NCBI GenBank assembly: GCA_963715785.1
Contig: OY970276.1
Location: 2,108,001 to 2,172,000, forward strand
Reading direction: 5' to 3'
From: LD21 sp963715785
GTDB taxonomy: Bacteria > Bacteroidota > Bacteroidia > Bacteroidales > VadinHA17
DNA: 64,000 bases
Positions 1-9,042 of this stretch are shown here, one piece after another. The notes under the pieces are model-generated. The model was not told where the DNA came from. It saw only the letters and a list, made by a program, of their open reading frames with translations, and made no database searches. A program made the position numbers and the translations under genes. Each line of letters opens with the position of its first letter. The stretch's first letter is position 1.

Positions 1-893
1 GCCATTGCTTGCAAAACGATGCGCAATATCCGGACTGACACGTGATAAGGAGTACAATCTCACCAGGGGCAAACAGGGCTCAAAAATTGTTTATCTGAGT
101 GTCAATCCCAATGGTGAAGCTGAGGTAATAAATGTTCATCATAAACCAAAGGCAAGACTTAAGAAACTCATGTTCGAATTCGATTTCGGGCAAATGGCAA
201 TTAAAGGGAAATCCTCTATGGGGAACATTCTCACAAAGAATGCAGTTCATAAAATAAATCTGAAGGAAAAAGGCCTCTCAACCCTGGGAGGCAGAAAAAT
301 ATGGTTCGACGATGCAGTTTTCAGATTAAATGTTGATGGCAGAGGAATGTTCCTCGGTGAATTCAGCGCTGACGATAAAATACTGGTAATCACAAAGAAC
401 GGATTTTTCAGAATTGCAGGGTTTGACCTGTCAAATCATTTCGAAGACAACATTCTCATTATTGAGAAGTTCAGGCCCGGAAAGGTCTATTCGGCAGTTT
501 ACTGGGATGCCGAACAGAAATTTTATTATGTGAAACGATTCACAATTGAAGAGTCTGAGAAACCACAGTGTTTTATTAATGAAGATCCTGAATCCAAACT
601 TTACAGTCTCACCGAAGTGGAATATCCGCGTTTTGAAATATCATTTGGAGGAAAACACAAGGATAGAGAGAATGAGATAATAGAAGTTGTCAGAATTTAT
701 TGGCATAAAGAGCTATAAAGCAAAAGGAAAGAGACTGACCAGCTTTATGGTGGAAAATATCCAGGAAATTGAGCCTGTCATTAAAAAGGAGTCAGAAATG
801 CCGCAGGAAGAAACAGACGACGAAGAGGATGACGATCCGACTCCGCCTCCTTCTGCCCATGACGATCCGGCCCAGATGAAACTTGAATTATAA
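1..893 (+). CDS. parC: DNA topoisomerase IV subunit A, C-terminal part (5' end outside window, one frameshift)
   Basis: This is the C-terminal beta-pinwheel region of a GyrA/ParC-type subunit, the DNA-wrapping domain of the type IIA topoisomerase that decatenates daughter chromosomes. Repeated blades can be read, for example LTRGKQGSKIVYLSVN and ITKNGFFRIAGFDL, and the protein ends in an acidic, proline-rich tail (EETDDEEDDDPTPPPS) followed by MKLEL. The reading frame entering the window stops at 718, but the expected continuation EFIGIKSYKAKGKRLTSF lies in the next frame from about 690 to 893. Removing one base near 689-691 (GAAGTTGTCAG) joins the two parts as EV-x-EFIGIK. The frame is otherwise well conserved, so a sequencing insertion or a very recent mutation is likely. 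The stop codon overlaps the aroK start by one base. ParC rather than GyrA is inferred from the short basic GKRL segment and acidic tail usual in Bacteroidota ParC. Confidence 0.82.
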
Positions 894-1418
894 TGACCAA
901 AAACCATATTATCTATATTATAGGTTTTATGGGAAGCGGTAAAACTACCGCCGGTAAAAAACTCGCATCGCATTCTTGGCTGGTCATTTGTCGATCTCGA
1001 TAAGAAAATTGAAGAGCATACCGGCAAAACTATTCCGGAGATATTTGCCCGCAGCGGAGAAGACTATTTTCGGGAGCAGGAATCCTTTTTGCTCAGAACC
1101 CTTAAGTCAGCTGCAAACACTGTAATCTCGACAGGCGGAGGTACACCCTGCTACAGCGATAATATGGATTTCATGCTTGAAAACGGTGTGACGCTCTATC
1201 TAAAAATGACACCCGAAGAATTAATGAACCGCCTTTCTGTATCTAATGGCGAAAGACCCTTAATAAAAGATTTGAACAGAGAGGAGTTGCGGATTTTTAT
1301 TGAGGAAAAACTTGTAGTGCGTGAGAAATTCTATGATCGCTCTGCCCTGGTTGCTGACGGAGCTGATCCCGATATAAAAGAGATATCGTCTCTCGTTAAA
1401 GAAATGCTTAAGATCTGA
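893..1418 (+). CDS. aroK: Shikimate kinase, broken by one inserted base
   Basis: Shikimate kinase phosphorylates shikimate with ATP in the chorismate pathway. The ATG at 893 overlaps the parC stop (taATG), which implies translational coupling. The N-terminus has a P-loop, IIGFMGSGKTTAGKKLA, at about residues 7-24. The frame then breaks: the next expected residues, GWSFVDLDKKIEEHTGKT, lie one frame over. Deleting one T at 973/974 restores KLASHLGWSFVDLDKK and gives 174 residues, the normal family length. Downstream are the shikimate-binding DxD (VDLDKK), the arginine in DYFREQE, the STGGGTP glycine loop and the lid arginine in NGERPLI. All of these are intact, so I read this as a functional gene with a one-base error, or a very recent pseudogene. 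Confidence 0.85.
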
Positions 1419-1458
1419 ATTAATCGTAGAGGAAATCGGGCATCGGCACAAATTTAAA

Positions 1459-2558
1459 CACACTATGGGTTAAAAAATAATATGAGTGTCGGGAATGATA
1501 AATAAATGATTATATTATAAGAAAATATTTGCCATGAATCTAATCAAATTTATTGAGTCATTCCCAGATGAAACCTCATGCAGGATCAAATTTAAGGAAT
1601 TTAGAGATATACAGGGTGTCATTTGTAGGAAATGTGGAAGCAACGATCATTATTGGTTGCAGACGCTGGAGCAGTACCAATGTAAGAAATGTAAAACAAG
1701 GACTACACTTAGAAGCGGAACAGTAATGCAAGCAAGTAACCTCCCATTCAGACATTGGTTTATAGCTATTCATCTATTAACAAGTACTAAAAAGACCTTT
1801 TCTGCATTGGAAATGCAAAGACAAATTGGGCATAAATTTTACGAACCAGTATGGTATATGATGCAGAAGCTCAGGAAAACGATGGGAGCCAGGGACAGTA
1901 AATACCAGTTGGATAAAATTGTCGAGTTAGATGAAGGTTATTTTGAAAGCGTTGATACAGAAAAAGATGAAGATGAAAAGGCTTCGCCAAAGAAGCGAGG
2001 ACGGGGTAGCCAGAAACAATCCACAGTTATGGTAATGGCTTCAACTGTTCACGATTTTGGGAATTTGAAGAAATACAATAAACCAACAAAGTTCAGATAT
2101 GTAAAGATGCTTGTGGTTGATAATCTTAAAGGAAAAACCGTTGGAGAAAAAGTCTCGGAAAACATTCAATATGATACTGTTGTAAAAACTGATAATTATA
2201 GAAGTTACTCAAAGATAAAAGAACAGGTTTGGTGTCATATACCGCAGATTATAAAACCAAAAGATTCCGGAAAGGTACTGCCTTGGGTTCATACGATGAT
2301 AAGTAATGCTAAACGTACATTACTAGGGGTTCATCACATGATATCTTCGAAATACGCTCAAGATTACCTGGATGAGTTCTGTTACAAAGTGAATCGAAGA
2401 AATTTTGGGGATCAAGTATTTGACAGATTATTAATCGCCTGTGTTACTACAAATTATCAAAAAATTATTAATCATAACCGATAGTCATAAAAAATAATTT
2501 ATGAATCAAAAAGTAATACAATAATAAATCAATTGATTTTAATTGTTAACTTAGTGTG
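1459..2558 (+). mobile_element. Probable IS1595-family insertion sequence (ends tentative)
   Basis: The transposase gene at 1534-2484 sits alone between aroK and the next gene. A possible imperfect terminal inverted repeat is CACACTATGGGTTAA at 1459 and, in inverse complement, CACACTAAGTTAA ending at 2558. I could not find a convincing 8-bp target duplication, so the limits are approximate. If the right end is correct, the element reaches into the upstream region of the following gene. Confidence 0.4.
1534..2484 (+). CDS. IS1595-family (ISXO2-like) transposase
   Basis: This 316-residue transposase has an N-terminal zinc ribbon (CRKCGSN then CKKCKT, residues about 33-56) that is expected to bind the element ends. 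The ISXO2-type DDE/DDN nuclease domain follows. The first catalytic aspartate is in VELDEGYF (about residue 133), the second in VVKTDNYRSY (about residue 220), and the conserved tail has HTMISNAKR and YLDEFCYKVNRR. A lysine-rich insert (KKRGRGSQKQ) lies after the first aspartate, as is usual in the family. The length is normal and there is no internal stop, so it may be active. Confidence 0.9.
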   Translation: MNLIKFIESFPDETSCRIKFKEFRDIQGVICRKCGSNDHYWLQTLEQYQCKKCKTRTTLRSGTVMQASNLPFRHWFIAIHLLTSTKKTFSALEMQRQIGHKFYEPVWYMMQKLRKTMGARDSKYQLDKIVELDEGYFESVDTEKDEDEKASPKKRGRGSQKQSTVMVMASTVHDFGNLKKYNKPTKFRYVKMLVVDNLKGKTVGEKVSENIQYDTVVKTDNYRSYSKIKEQVWCHIPQIIKPKDSGKVLPWVHTMISNAKRTLLGVHHMISSKYAQDYLDEFCYKVNRRNFGDQVFDRLLIACVTTNYQKIINHNR

Positions 2559-2582
2559 CAATATTTTGTAACGGGGCAATTT

Positions 2583-5500
2583 ATGAGAGATAAGTTACTA
2601 ACTCTCCTGGGTATGGAATCAGGAGAGGAGTCGGTATCAATGCTTCTGACACAATCGATCTTTCTGGGGATTTTTATCGGAGCATTTGATATTACTGCCC
2701 ATTCTCTTTTACTCTCGGTTTTCGATGAAAAAATGATGGCCCGCGGATACGTGATTTCAGGTATTACGGGAATTATCTTTCTATCATTTTATGCATTTCT
2801 CCAGGGAAAGCTGCGCTTAAAAAATTTCACGATAGTTAACCTGGCAATAGTTTCTGTAATCACACTTTTACTCTGGACCGCCACGAGTTTATCACCTGCC
2901 AGGTGGATTATATTCGTTGTTTTCATCATGTTCGGTCCATTGAATATTCTCGTCCTGAAAGGATTCCCTCAAAAATCAGGGAATCTGTCAAATCATGCGC
3001 TTGTAAAAATAATTTCAAGGCGCTCCGGTACAGGAGTAATTCTGGGAATATTAATTATCTCTTTTACCATACCTCTTCTGCTTACGGCCAAATTACAATT
3101 ACAAAACATTTTGCTTATAAGTGCCTGTTCTCTGGCTGTTGCAACCGGAATACAGGCAATGGTCGCTAAAAAAATGAATGAGACTGGTTTTGGTGAAGAG
3201 CAATTCAAACAGGGCGCTGAAGAGAAGCCAGACCTGTATTTAGAATTACAAACGGACCGGTTCCTCAGAATTTTCATGATTTTTGCAGCACTTTCAGTTT
3301 TAACACTTTTTTTTGTCCAGTATACATTTCTGGGTGCCACACGATTACAATATCCTGATGCTTCATCTATGGCTAGGTTCCTTGGTCTGTTTACCGGGTG
3401 CCTGATGCTGGTTACACTCCTGGCAAAATTGATTATTTTCCCGTATCTTCTTCATAATTATGGCCTGCGCTCATGTCTTCTTATCAACTCTCTGCTTGTT
3501 GCCCTGATAACTGTTTTGGCAATAATTGCCGGTTTAATAATGGGCATTTCTCCTGAACAAGGAAGTGGATTTATTTTATTCATGGCACTGCTCGCTTTAA
3601 GCCGGCTTATTTCAAGATCAATTAAAGAAGAAATCGAATTTCCTTCATTTAAAGTCATATATCAAACTCTTGACAATAAATTCAGACATTGGATTCAATC
3701 TGGTAATCCTGGCATTATCAGCGAAATTATGGTTATTATAGCGGGTGTGCTGCTTACATTGCTCGGCTTGTTGCCATTCTTCCGGTTAATTCATTTTTCA
3801 GTATTGCTGGTACTGATCTCCCTTGTATGGACTGCGGTTGGCCTCAAGCTGTTTAAAGAGTACCGAAAAGCAATTGTTCTTGCATCCGAAAAAGCCGGCA
3901 GGGAAATGGGAACAGTAAAAATCTTAACTGAACACGGCACTCTGAAAAACAGATTTTCTGCGTATATAAAATTCAAAAAAGATTATTTTAGTCTGATTTC
4001 CGGCGATTTTGCCTCTCTGAATGCAATCAGCAATAAATGGTATGTTGAAGAAATAATTGATTATGCCAGTTCAGGGAATGACTTAAATCTTATTCCCGTT
4101 CTGAAAAAAGCTTCAAGCCATTCAGGCCTCGATATAGCTCTGAGGCAACGTTCGGCTGAAGCAGCCGAAATTCTGCAAAAGAATTTTGTTTCCCCTCTGC
4201 CTGATAGCGATAAGCTTAGAGATGCACTTAAGAGCCTCTCGGGTACAAGAACGCCTCATACGACAGAAATACTCAGGCTCTTAAGGGATAGCTCGCTGCA
4301 GTCGAAAAGAATAGCTATTTACATGATAGGGAAATTCCATCTTACTGATTTATTATCACTGGTATGCGAATGTCTGAATGTAGAAGGGCTGGCTAAAGAC
4401 GCTTTTGAAGTTCTTAAAGCTCTTGGACCGGACGCTGAAAAGGAATTAGTTCGGTTTTATCTGATCTCGTCGGGCAACACCAGGACCAGCAGGATAATCC
4501 TGCAGCTTTTATGCGAATCATGCACGAAGGAGACGGCGGGATTCCTTTTTTCACGTCTGATGTCCAATTCACGCCAGCTTAAAGAAATCTCAGTGAAATG
4601 TCTTATAAACTGTAAATTCGAACCATCAGAAGAAGAAAAGCAAAAACTGAACCAGCTGATTTCCGATGTTATCAGATCAATTACATGGTATCTTTCAGCC
4701 AGAGTCTGTCTTGAAAAGGCAAACGATAAATTTCTTCTCGAAAAAATTAACAGCGAGATCGACAGATGGAATATATTTCTTTTTAATATCCTGATAATAA
4801 CCTATAATGAAGGGATTATTTCTCTTATTCTAAAGAACCTGGAAAGTGAGACCATAGAAAGTGTAATTTATGCGCTTGAATTGACTGATATAGTCATTTC
4901 TCCTAATATAAAATCACAATTGATATCTCTTCTCGATGTTGCACCGGATGAAGAAAAACTTTCTAATCTGTATCAGTTTTTTCCCGGCGGGATCCCCGTA
5001 CGTAAAAAGCTTCTTGAAGACATAATCGACCGTGATTACAATCTGATCAGCTTATGGACCAAAGCATGCACGCTGAGGAGCATTACAAAAATTGAGTGCG
5101 ATGACCTGGCCGAATCGGTAACAGCTCTTCTTTTCAGTCCCGAAGCTATAATAAGGGAAGAATCTGCCAGTGTGATAGCCCGTTCCCGGCCTGAACTATA
5201 CGGATCTCCTTCACAGAGATTATCAGATTCGGTCAGAAACCGGCTTGACGATATTATAAATGGCAAAGCCGAAAGAAACGATCTGCTTTTCGAAAAGATA
5301 CTATTCCTGTCAAAGAATTTTAAAGGAATTCCTGAGGATGACCTGCTGCCACTCGCGAGTGAGCTGAGGTATTCTGAAGACCTAAGCAGAACAGCCCCGG
5401 AAACTGAACAGGACTTTATTCTCTGGACTTTGGACAGAGATACTCAGCAGGTTCACCTTGTTTACAAAGGAGGGACCGGGATGCCAGGAAATAAGTTAAG

Positions 5501-5633
5501 CGGAACTGATAAAATTTCATGCTACTCTTTGTCATTAAGTGCTATTGAAGAATATCAGTTTCAATACCCTGATAACTCCTATGAAATTCTGAAATATATT
5601 GATGATATCGAAGGGAATTTCTCAGAAACCTGA
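2583..5633 (+). CDS. Nucleotide-translocase-fold membrane protein with C-terminal HEAT-like repeats
   Basis: This protein of about 1016 residues has roughly a dozen hydrophobic segments between residues 20 and 430 and a long soluble alpha-helical C-terminal half of short helix pairs, consistent with HEAT-like repeats. The membrane half resembles the Npt1/Npt2 ATP/ADP translocase branch of the MFS fold that is often fused to HEAT or cyclic-nucleotide domains; the segment GAFDITAHSLLLSVFDEKMM is of that kind. I chose the ATG at 2583 over an upstream GTG at 2556 because the N-terminus then matches the fold and avoids the putative IS end. The gene is followed after 110 bp by an nSTAND1-WD40 gene on the same strand, so the two may form a unit. 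Transport of nucleotides is not shown; a sensor or scaffold role is equally possible. Confidence 0.6.
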   Translation: MRDKLLTLLGMESGEESVSMLLTQSIFLGIFIGAFDITAHSLLLSVFDEKMMARGYVISGITGIIFLSFYAFLQGKLRLKNFTIVNLAIVSVITLLLWTATSLSPARWIIFVVFIMFGPLNILVLKGFPQKSGNLSNHALVKIISRRSGTGVILGILIISFTIPLLLTAKLQLQNILLISACSLAVATGIQAMVAKKMNETGFGEEQFKQGAEEKPDLYLELQTDRFLRIFMIFAALSVLTLFFVQYTFLGATRLQYPDASSMARFLGLFTGCLMLVTLLAKLIIFPYLLHNYGLRSCLLINSLLVALITVLAIIAGLIMGISPEQGSGFILFMALLALSRLISRSIKEEIEFPSFKVIYQTLDNKFRHWIQSGNPGIISEIMVIIAGVLLTLLGLLPFFRLIHFSVLLVLISLVWTAVGLKLFKEYRKAIVLASEKAGREMGTVKILTEHGTLKNRFSAYIKFKKDYFSLISGDFASLNAISNKWYVEEIIDYASSGNDLNLIPVLKKASSHSGLDIALRQRSAEAAEILQKNFVSPLPDSDKLRDALKSLSGTRTPHTTEILRLLRDSSLQSKRIAIYMIGKFHLTDLLSLVCECLNVEGLAKDAFEVLKALGPDAEKELVRFYLISSGNTRTSRIILQLLCESCTKETAGFLFSRLMSNSRQLKEISVKCLINCKFEPSEEEKQKLNQLISDVIRSITWYLSARVCLEKANDKFLLEKINSEIDRWNIFLFNILIITYNEGIISLILKNLESETIESVIYALELTDIVISPNIKSQLISLLDVAPDEEKLSNLYQFFPGGIPVRKKLLEDIIDRDYNLISLWTKACTLRSITKIECDDLAESVTALLFSPEAIIREESASVIARSRPELYGSPSQRLSDSVRNRLDDIINGKAERNDLLFEKILFLSKNFKGIPEDDLLPLASELRYSEDLSRTAPETEQDFILWTLDRDTQQVHLVYKGGTGMPGNKLSGTDKISCYSLSLSAIEEYQFQYPDNSYEILKYIDDIEGNFSET

Positions 5634-5743
5634 TTGCATGGATTAAATTGAATTTGAAACTATCATGATGCCGGAAAGGCAGGATTTGAAGGCTGGAAAC
5701 AGACTGGTTATTGGGTATAAAGTAAAACAAGCTATTTATCATT

Positions 5744-8700
5744 ATGGGACCAAAGAAAAACGTTACAGAATTTAATCCCTTCCCCGGTCTCAGACCTTTT
5801 GCTCCCGAAGACAGCAGTCTATTCTTCGGACGAGGAGCTGAGAGTGATGAGGTAATCCTGAAATTGCTGAAAAACAGGTATATTACAGTTATCGGTGCAG
5901 CAGGCAGTGGTAAATCTTCGCTTGTCCATGCCGGAGTGTTACCGAAAATGCTTGACTTAAAAATCAGGGAGTCTTACTCTTGGAGGACCATTTCATTCAG
6001 ACCCGGCAATGACCCGTTCGGAAATCTGGCTGCTGCAATTTCAGCAGGCATTAATGATCAGGGACCCGATAAAACAGACAAAGGTTCAGTACAATCTTTT
6101 TTGTTGAACAATCCGGGCAGCTTTTCTGATGTGGTGAGAAAATTCCTAATCAGACAGGATGACAATGTTCTTCTTATTGTTGACCAGTTTGAGGATCTTT
6201 TCAGATATCTGTCAACCGGAATCTCGCAGGTTTCTGGCGAAACCGTGAAAAAATTTGTCGATTTCCTGATAAACTCTGTCGTCAAGCCCGACGTAAATGT
6301 TTTCTTTATTTTCACGATGCGCTCAGAATACCTGGGTGATTGCTCGGAATATAAGGGCCTCACAAGACTGGTCAACAACAGCAACTATCTCGTCACTTCC
6401 ATTTCAGCAGATAATCTCAGCACTGTGATCGAAGGACCTGTAAAATTCGCAGGTGCAAGAATTGAGCCAGTGCTGGTCGAAACGATTTTGGCTGATTGCA
6501 GAGGATGTACAGATCAGCTATCAGTATTGCAACACGCATTGATGAGAACATGGGCAAAGTGGCTGGAGACGGATGATGCTGGAAAACCGGTCAGCATAGT
6601 TGATTACAAAAGAGCAGGTACGATCGGTGAGGCAATTTCAATTCATGCTGAAGAAATTTATGGCAAACTGAGCGAACAAGGAAAAGAGATCTGCGAGATT
6701 ATGTTTAAAGCCATAACAAGTAAAGGAACCGATAATAAAGGTTTTAGACAACCTTCTGATATTAAGACTATTAAATCTATTGCAAATTGTTCTCAGGAAG
6801 AATTGTCTGAGGTTGTGGATAAGTTCAGAAGTGACGGGAATTCATTTATATTACCATCGGGCGACAAAGCGCTGAGCGGCGATTCAGTAGCAGACCTGCA
6901 AAGTGAATGTCTGATCCGTTCATGGGATCGTTTGAGAAATTGGATCGATGGGGAAGCTTCTTCTATTCAGACATACTTGCGTTTATCGGATGCATCCGCA
7001 CTTTATCAGCAAGGCAAAGCAACTCTTAGCAGACCCCCTGAGCTTCAGGCTGCAATCCTCTGGCGCGACCTGCAAAAACCCACACTCGCCTGGGCAGTAC
7101 AGTATAATCCTGCCTTTGAAAGGGCTATGGTTTATCTTCGGACAAGTGAGAAAGCATTCCTTGAGGAAGAGCAGAACAGGATAAACCTGCAGAAAAGAAA
7201 ACAGAAGCGAATCCGTCTGACAATGAGGATCCTTGGGGTAGTTGTTATTGCAGTTACAGGGCTCATGTTCTCTGAACATATTCAGAAGCTGATAGCAGTT
7301 AAACGGAGCGTTATCGCAGAAAATCAACGGATGCTGCTATTAAAGGAAAAAGATACCGCAGATTCATCAGCTTTGGCCGCAATGCAACTGAAAGCTGTCT
7401 CAGACTCAAATATTGCAATAGCTGTCCAGAATGCTGAGGAAGCAAAAAAACAGATAATTGTTTCAGATGTCCGGCGGTCATTTGCTGAAAAAAACGCTGA
7501 AGAGGCAATACATCAGAAAAAAAATGCGGAAGAACAGAGCAAAGGAATTCAACGCCTGAGGATGCTGTCTGTAGGTAAATCAATGTCTCTCCGATCGTTG
7601 CAGATGAATGGCCAGAAAGAATTGCAGACTCTGCTGGCTTTTCAGGCATACCTGTTCAATAAAAGGAATAATGGATCAGAAAATGATGCTGATATTTTTG
7701 CCGGGCTGTATAATGTTGGCCGTCAATATGGCGGTATAAACTACAGGTCATACAAAGCCCATAAAGGTGAGATCAGAAGTATTGCGTTTATACCTGGCAA
7801 AAATGAGTTCTTTACTTCCGGGAATGACGGACAGGTGGTAAAATGGTCGCTCGAAAGAAAAGATCAGACACTTCAGGTCATCTATTCGGGGAATGATGTT
7901 ATTGATGTAATGGCTGTCAGTCCTGATGCATCCTGGCTGGCATGCGGCAGCACTAATTCCTCTATAAGGATGATCCCGTTGAAAGGGAACAATATCGGAT
8001 ACGAGCTGGGAGGACATAGTGGCGGAATAAAATCGCTTGTATTCTCTTACGATGGTAAATACCTTTATTCAGCAGCCCTTGATGGCAAAGTGCTGAAGTG
8101 GGACATAGCAGCCAGGACAAGTAAAAATGTAGCTACCGGATCAATGGAAATTACATCAATTGATATTTCTTCCGGAGGCAATTTTCTTGCCGGGATAGGT
8201 GCCGATGGTAATGTCCTTGTCTGGAATCCCGACCATTCTAAAGATAATTTCAAAATTGAAACAACCGGAAGAAATATTAAGTCAGTACGTTTTAATCCGG
8301 GGAATAACCTGCTCGCAGTGGGAGATGGTGATGGCAATATTGAATTATGGGATATTGAGCTTCATAAAAAGCTTTCCGGGGTAAAAGCACATGATGGTCA
8401 GATAAATGATATACAGTTTAATCCTGCTCTTTTTCAGATGGCGACCGCCGGTAACGACAAAAAACTTAAAATTTTCAATATCAAAGATCCGGCCGATCTC
8501 ACCGAGCCACCAGTCACCTTTAGCGATAATGATGGATTTGTACTTGTAATGAAATTCAGTCCCGACGGACAAATGATCGTATCGGGTGAATCGGGTGAAC
8601 AGGATAACCTTGTGGGAAGACCAACACATGCCGACAACCTTATAAACAATATCTGCAGTATAGTTTCGCGTAACATGACACACGAGGAATGGAATTCGTA

Positions 8701-8794
8701 TGTGGGTAAGGACATACCTTTCGAGAAAACCTGCCAGGACAGTAACTTCAATATTAAAATCGAACAGGTAAAGGCAATCACGAGTAGAGAATGA
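5744..8794 (+). CDS. Membrane-anchored nSTAND1 NTPase with WD40 repeats
   Basis: This 1016-residue protein starts with the typical nSTAND1 signature NPFPGLRPF (residues 11-19) and FFGR. The Walker A motif is GAAGSGKSS at 51-59 and the Walker B motif is VLLIVDQFED near residue 145. A winged-helix-like region follows. A single hydrophobic segment lies at about 493-512 (ILGVVVIAVTGLMF), then an alanine- and lysine-rich predicted coiled coil (about 530-610) and WD40-type blades from about 668 to 960, with repeats such as SGNDGQVVKWSL and SAALDGKVLKWDI. STAND proteins are signal-activated ATPases that oligomerise; here the WD40 propeller would be the sensor and the membrane segment the anchor. No effector domain is visible at either end. 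The partner may be the preceding translocase-fold protein. Confidence 0.85.
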   Translation: MGPKKNVTEFNPFPGLRPFAPEDSSLFFGRGAESDEVILKLLKNRYITVIGAAGSGKSSLVHAGVLPKMLDLKIRESYSWRTISFRPGNDPFGNLAAAISAGINDQGPDKTDKGSVQSFLLNNPGSFSDVVRKFLIRQDDNVLLIVDQFEDLFRYLSTGISQVSGETVKKFVDFLINSVVKPDVNVFFIFTMRSEYLGDCSEYKGLTRLVNNSNYLVTSISADNLSTVIEGPVKFAGARIEPVLVETILADCRGCTDQLSVLQHALMRTWAKWLETDDAGKPVSIVDYKRAGTIGEAISIHAEEIYGKLSEQGKEICEIMFKAITSKGTDNKGFRQPSDIKTIKSIANCSQEELSEVVDKFRSDGNSFILPSGDKALSGDSVADLQSECLIRSWDRLRNWIDGEASSIQTYLRLSDASALYQQGKATLSRPPELQAAILWRDLQKPTLAWAVQYNPAFERAMVYLRTSEKAFLEEEQNRINLQKRKQKRIRLTMRILGVVVIAVTGLMFSEHIQKLIAVKRSVIAENQRMLLLKEKDTADSSALAAMQLKAVSDSNIAIAVQNAEEAKKQIIVSDVRRSFAEKNAEEAIHQKKNAEEQSKGIQRLRMLSVGKSMSLRSLQMNGQKELQTLLAFQAYLFNKRNNGSENDADIFAGLYNVGRQYGGINYRSYKAHKGEIRSIAFIPGKNEFFTSGNDGQVVKWSLERKDQTLQVIYSGNDVIDVMAVSPDASWLACGSTNSSIRMIPLKGNNIGYELGGHSGGIKSLVFSYDGKYLYSAALDGKVLKWDIAARTSKNVATGSMEITSIDISSGGNFLAGIGADGNVLVWNPDHSKDNFKIETTGRNIKSVRFNPGNNLLAVGDGDGNIELWDIELHKKLSGVKAHDGQINDIQFNPALFQMATAGNDKKLKIFNIKDPADLTEPPVTFSDNDGFVLVMKFSPDGQMIVSGESGEQDNLVGRPTHADNLINNICSIVSRNMTHEEWNSYVGKDIPFEKTCQDSNFNIKIEQVKAITSRE

Positions 8795-8971
8795 TCAATC
8801 TGTTTGAGTGAATATTTTTTATTGCTTATGTTTCAGGACGCACATCAGGACGCACATTAGAAACTTGTTTCCAACTATGCCGTCAGTTACTTTTTACTGA
8901 TGTGTCACAACGGTTTATTGCGCCTGACATTCGTTTTTAAAGAGCCGGCGTCCATAATTGGTTATTTTAAC

Positions 8972-8979
8972 TAAATTTG
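8972..8979 (+). promoter_or_regulatory. Candidate -7 element for gpmI
   Basis: TAAATTTG matches the Bacteroidota -7 consensus TAnnTTTG and lies about 64 bp before the gpmI ATG. No TTTG is found at the usual 19-bp spacing upstream, so only half of the promoter is supported. Confidence 0.4.
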
Positions 8980-8990
8980 TCAACGTTTTG

Positions 8991-9009
8991 GTACCCTGAA
9001 AAAGGGTAC
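8991..9009 (+). promoter_or_regulatory. Short hairpin in the gpmI 5' leader
   Basis: GTACCC and GGGTAC form a perfect 6-bp stem around a 7-base A-rich loop and are followed by TTTATTTTG. It lies between the candidate -7 box and the start codon. It could be a weak attenuator or leader structure; no function is shown. Confidence 0.3.
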
Positions 9010-9042
9010 TTTATTTTGTTAAGCTTTTATTTAGAATTAAAT

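Noticed and set aside
687..893. Separate small acidic protein gene
   Set aside because: It continues the ParC sequence in the next frame after a one-base shift.
1089..1418. Separate 109-residue gene
   Set aside because: It is the C-terminal part of shikimate kinase after the frame break.
8345..8781. Long antisense frames over the WD40 region
   Set aside because: They are shadows of the STAND gene with no domain pattern.
8821..8856. CAGGACGCACAT direct repeat after the STAND gene as an attachment site
   Set aside because: It is only two short adjacent copies with no integrase or element attached.
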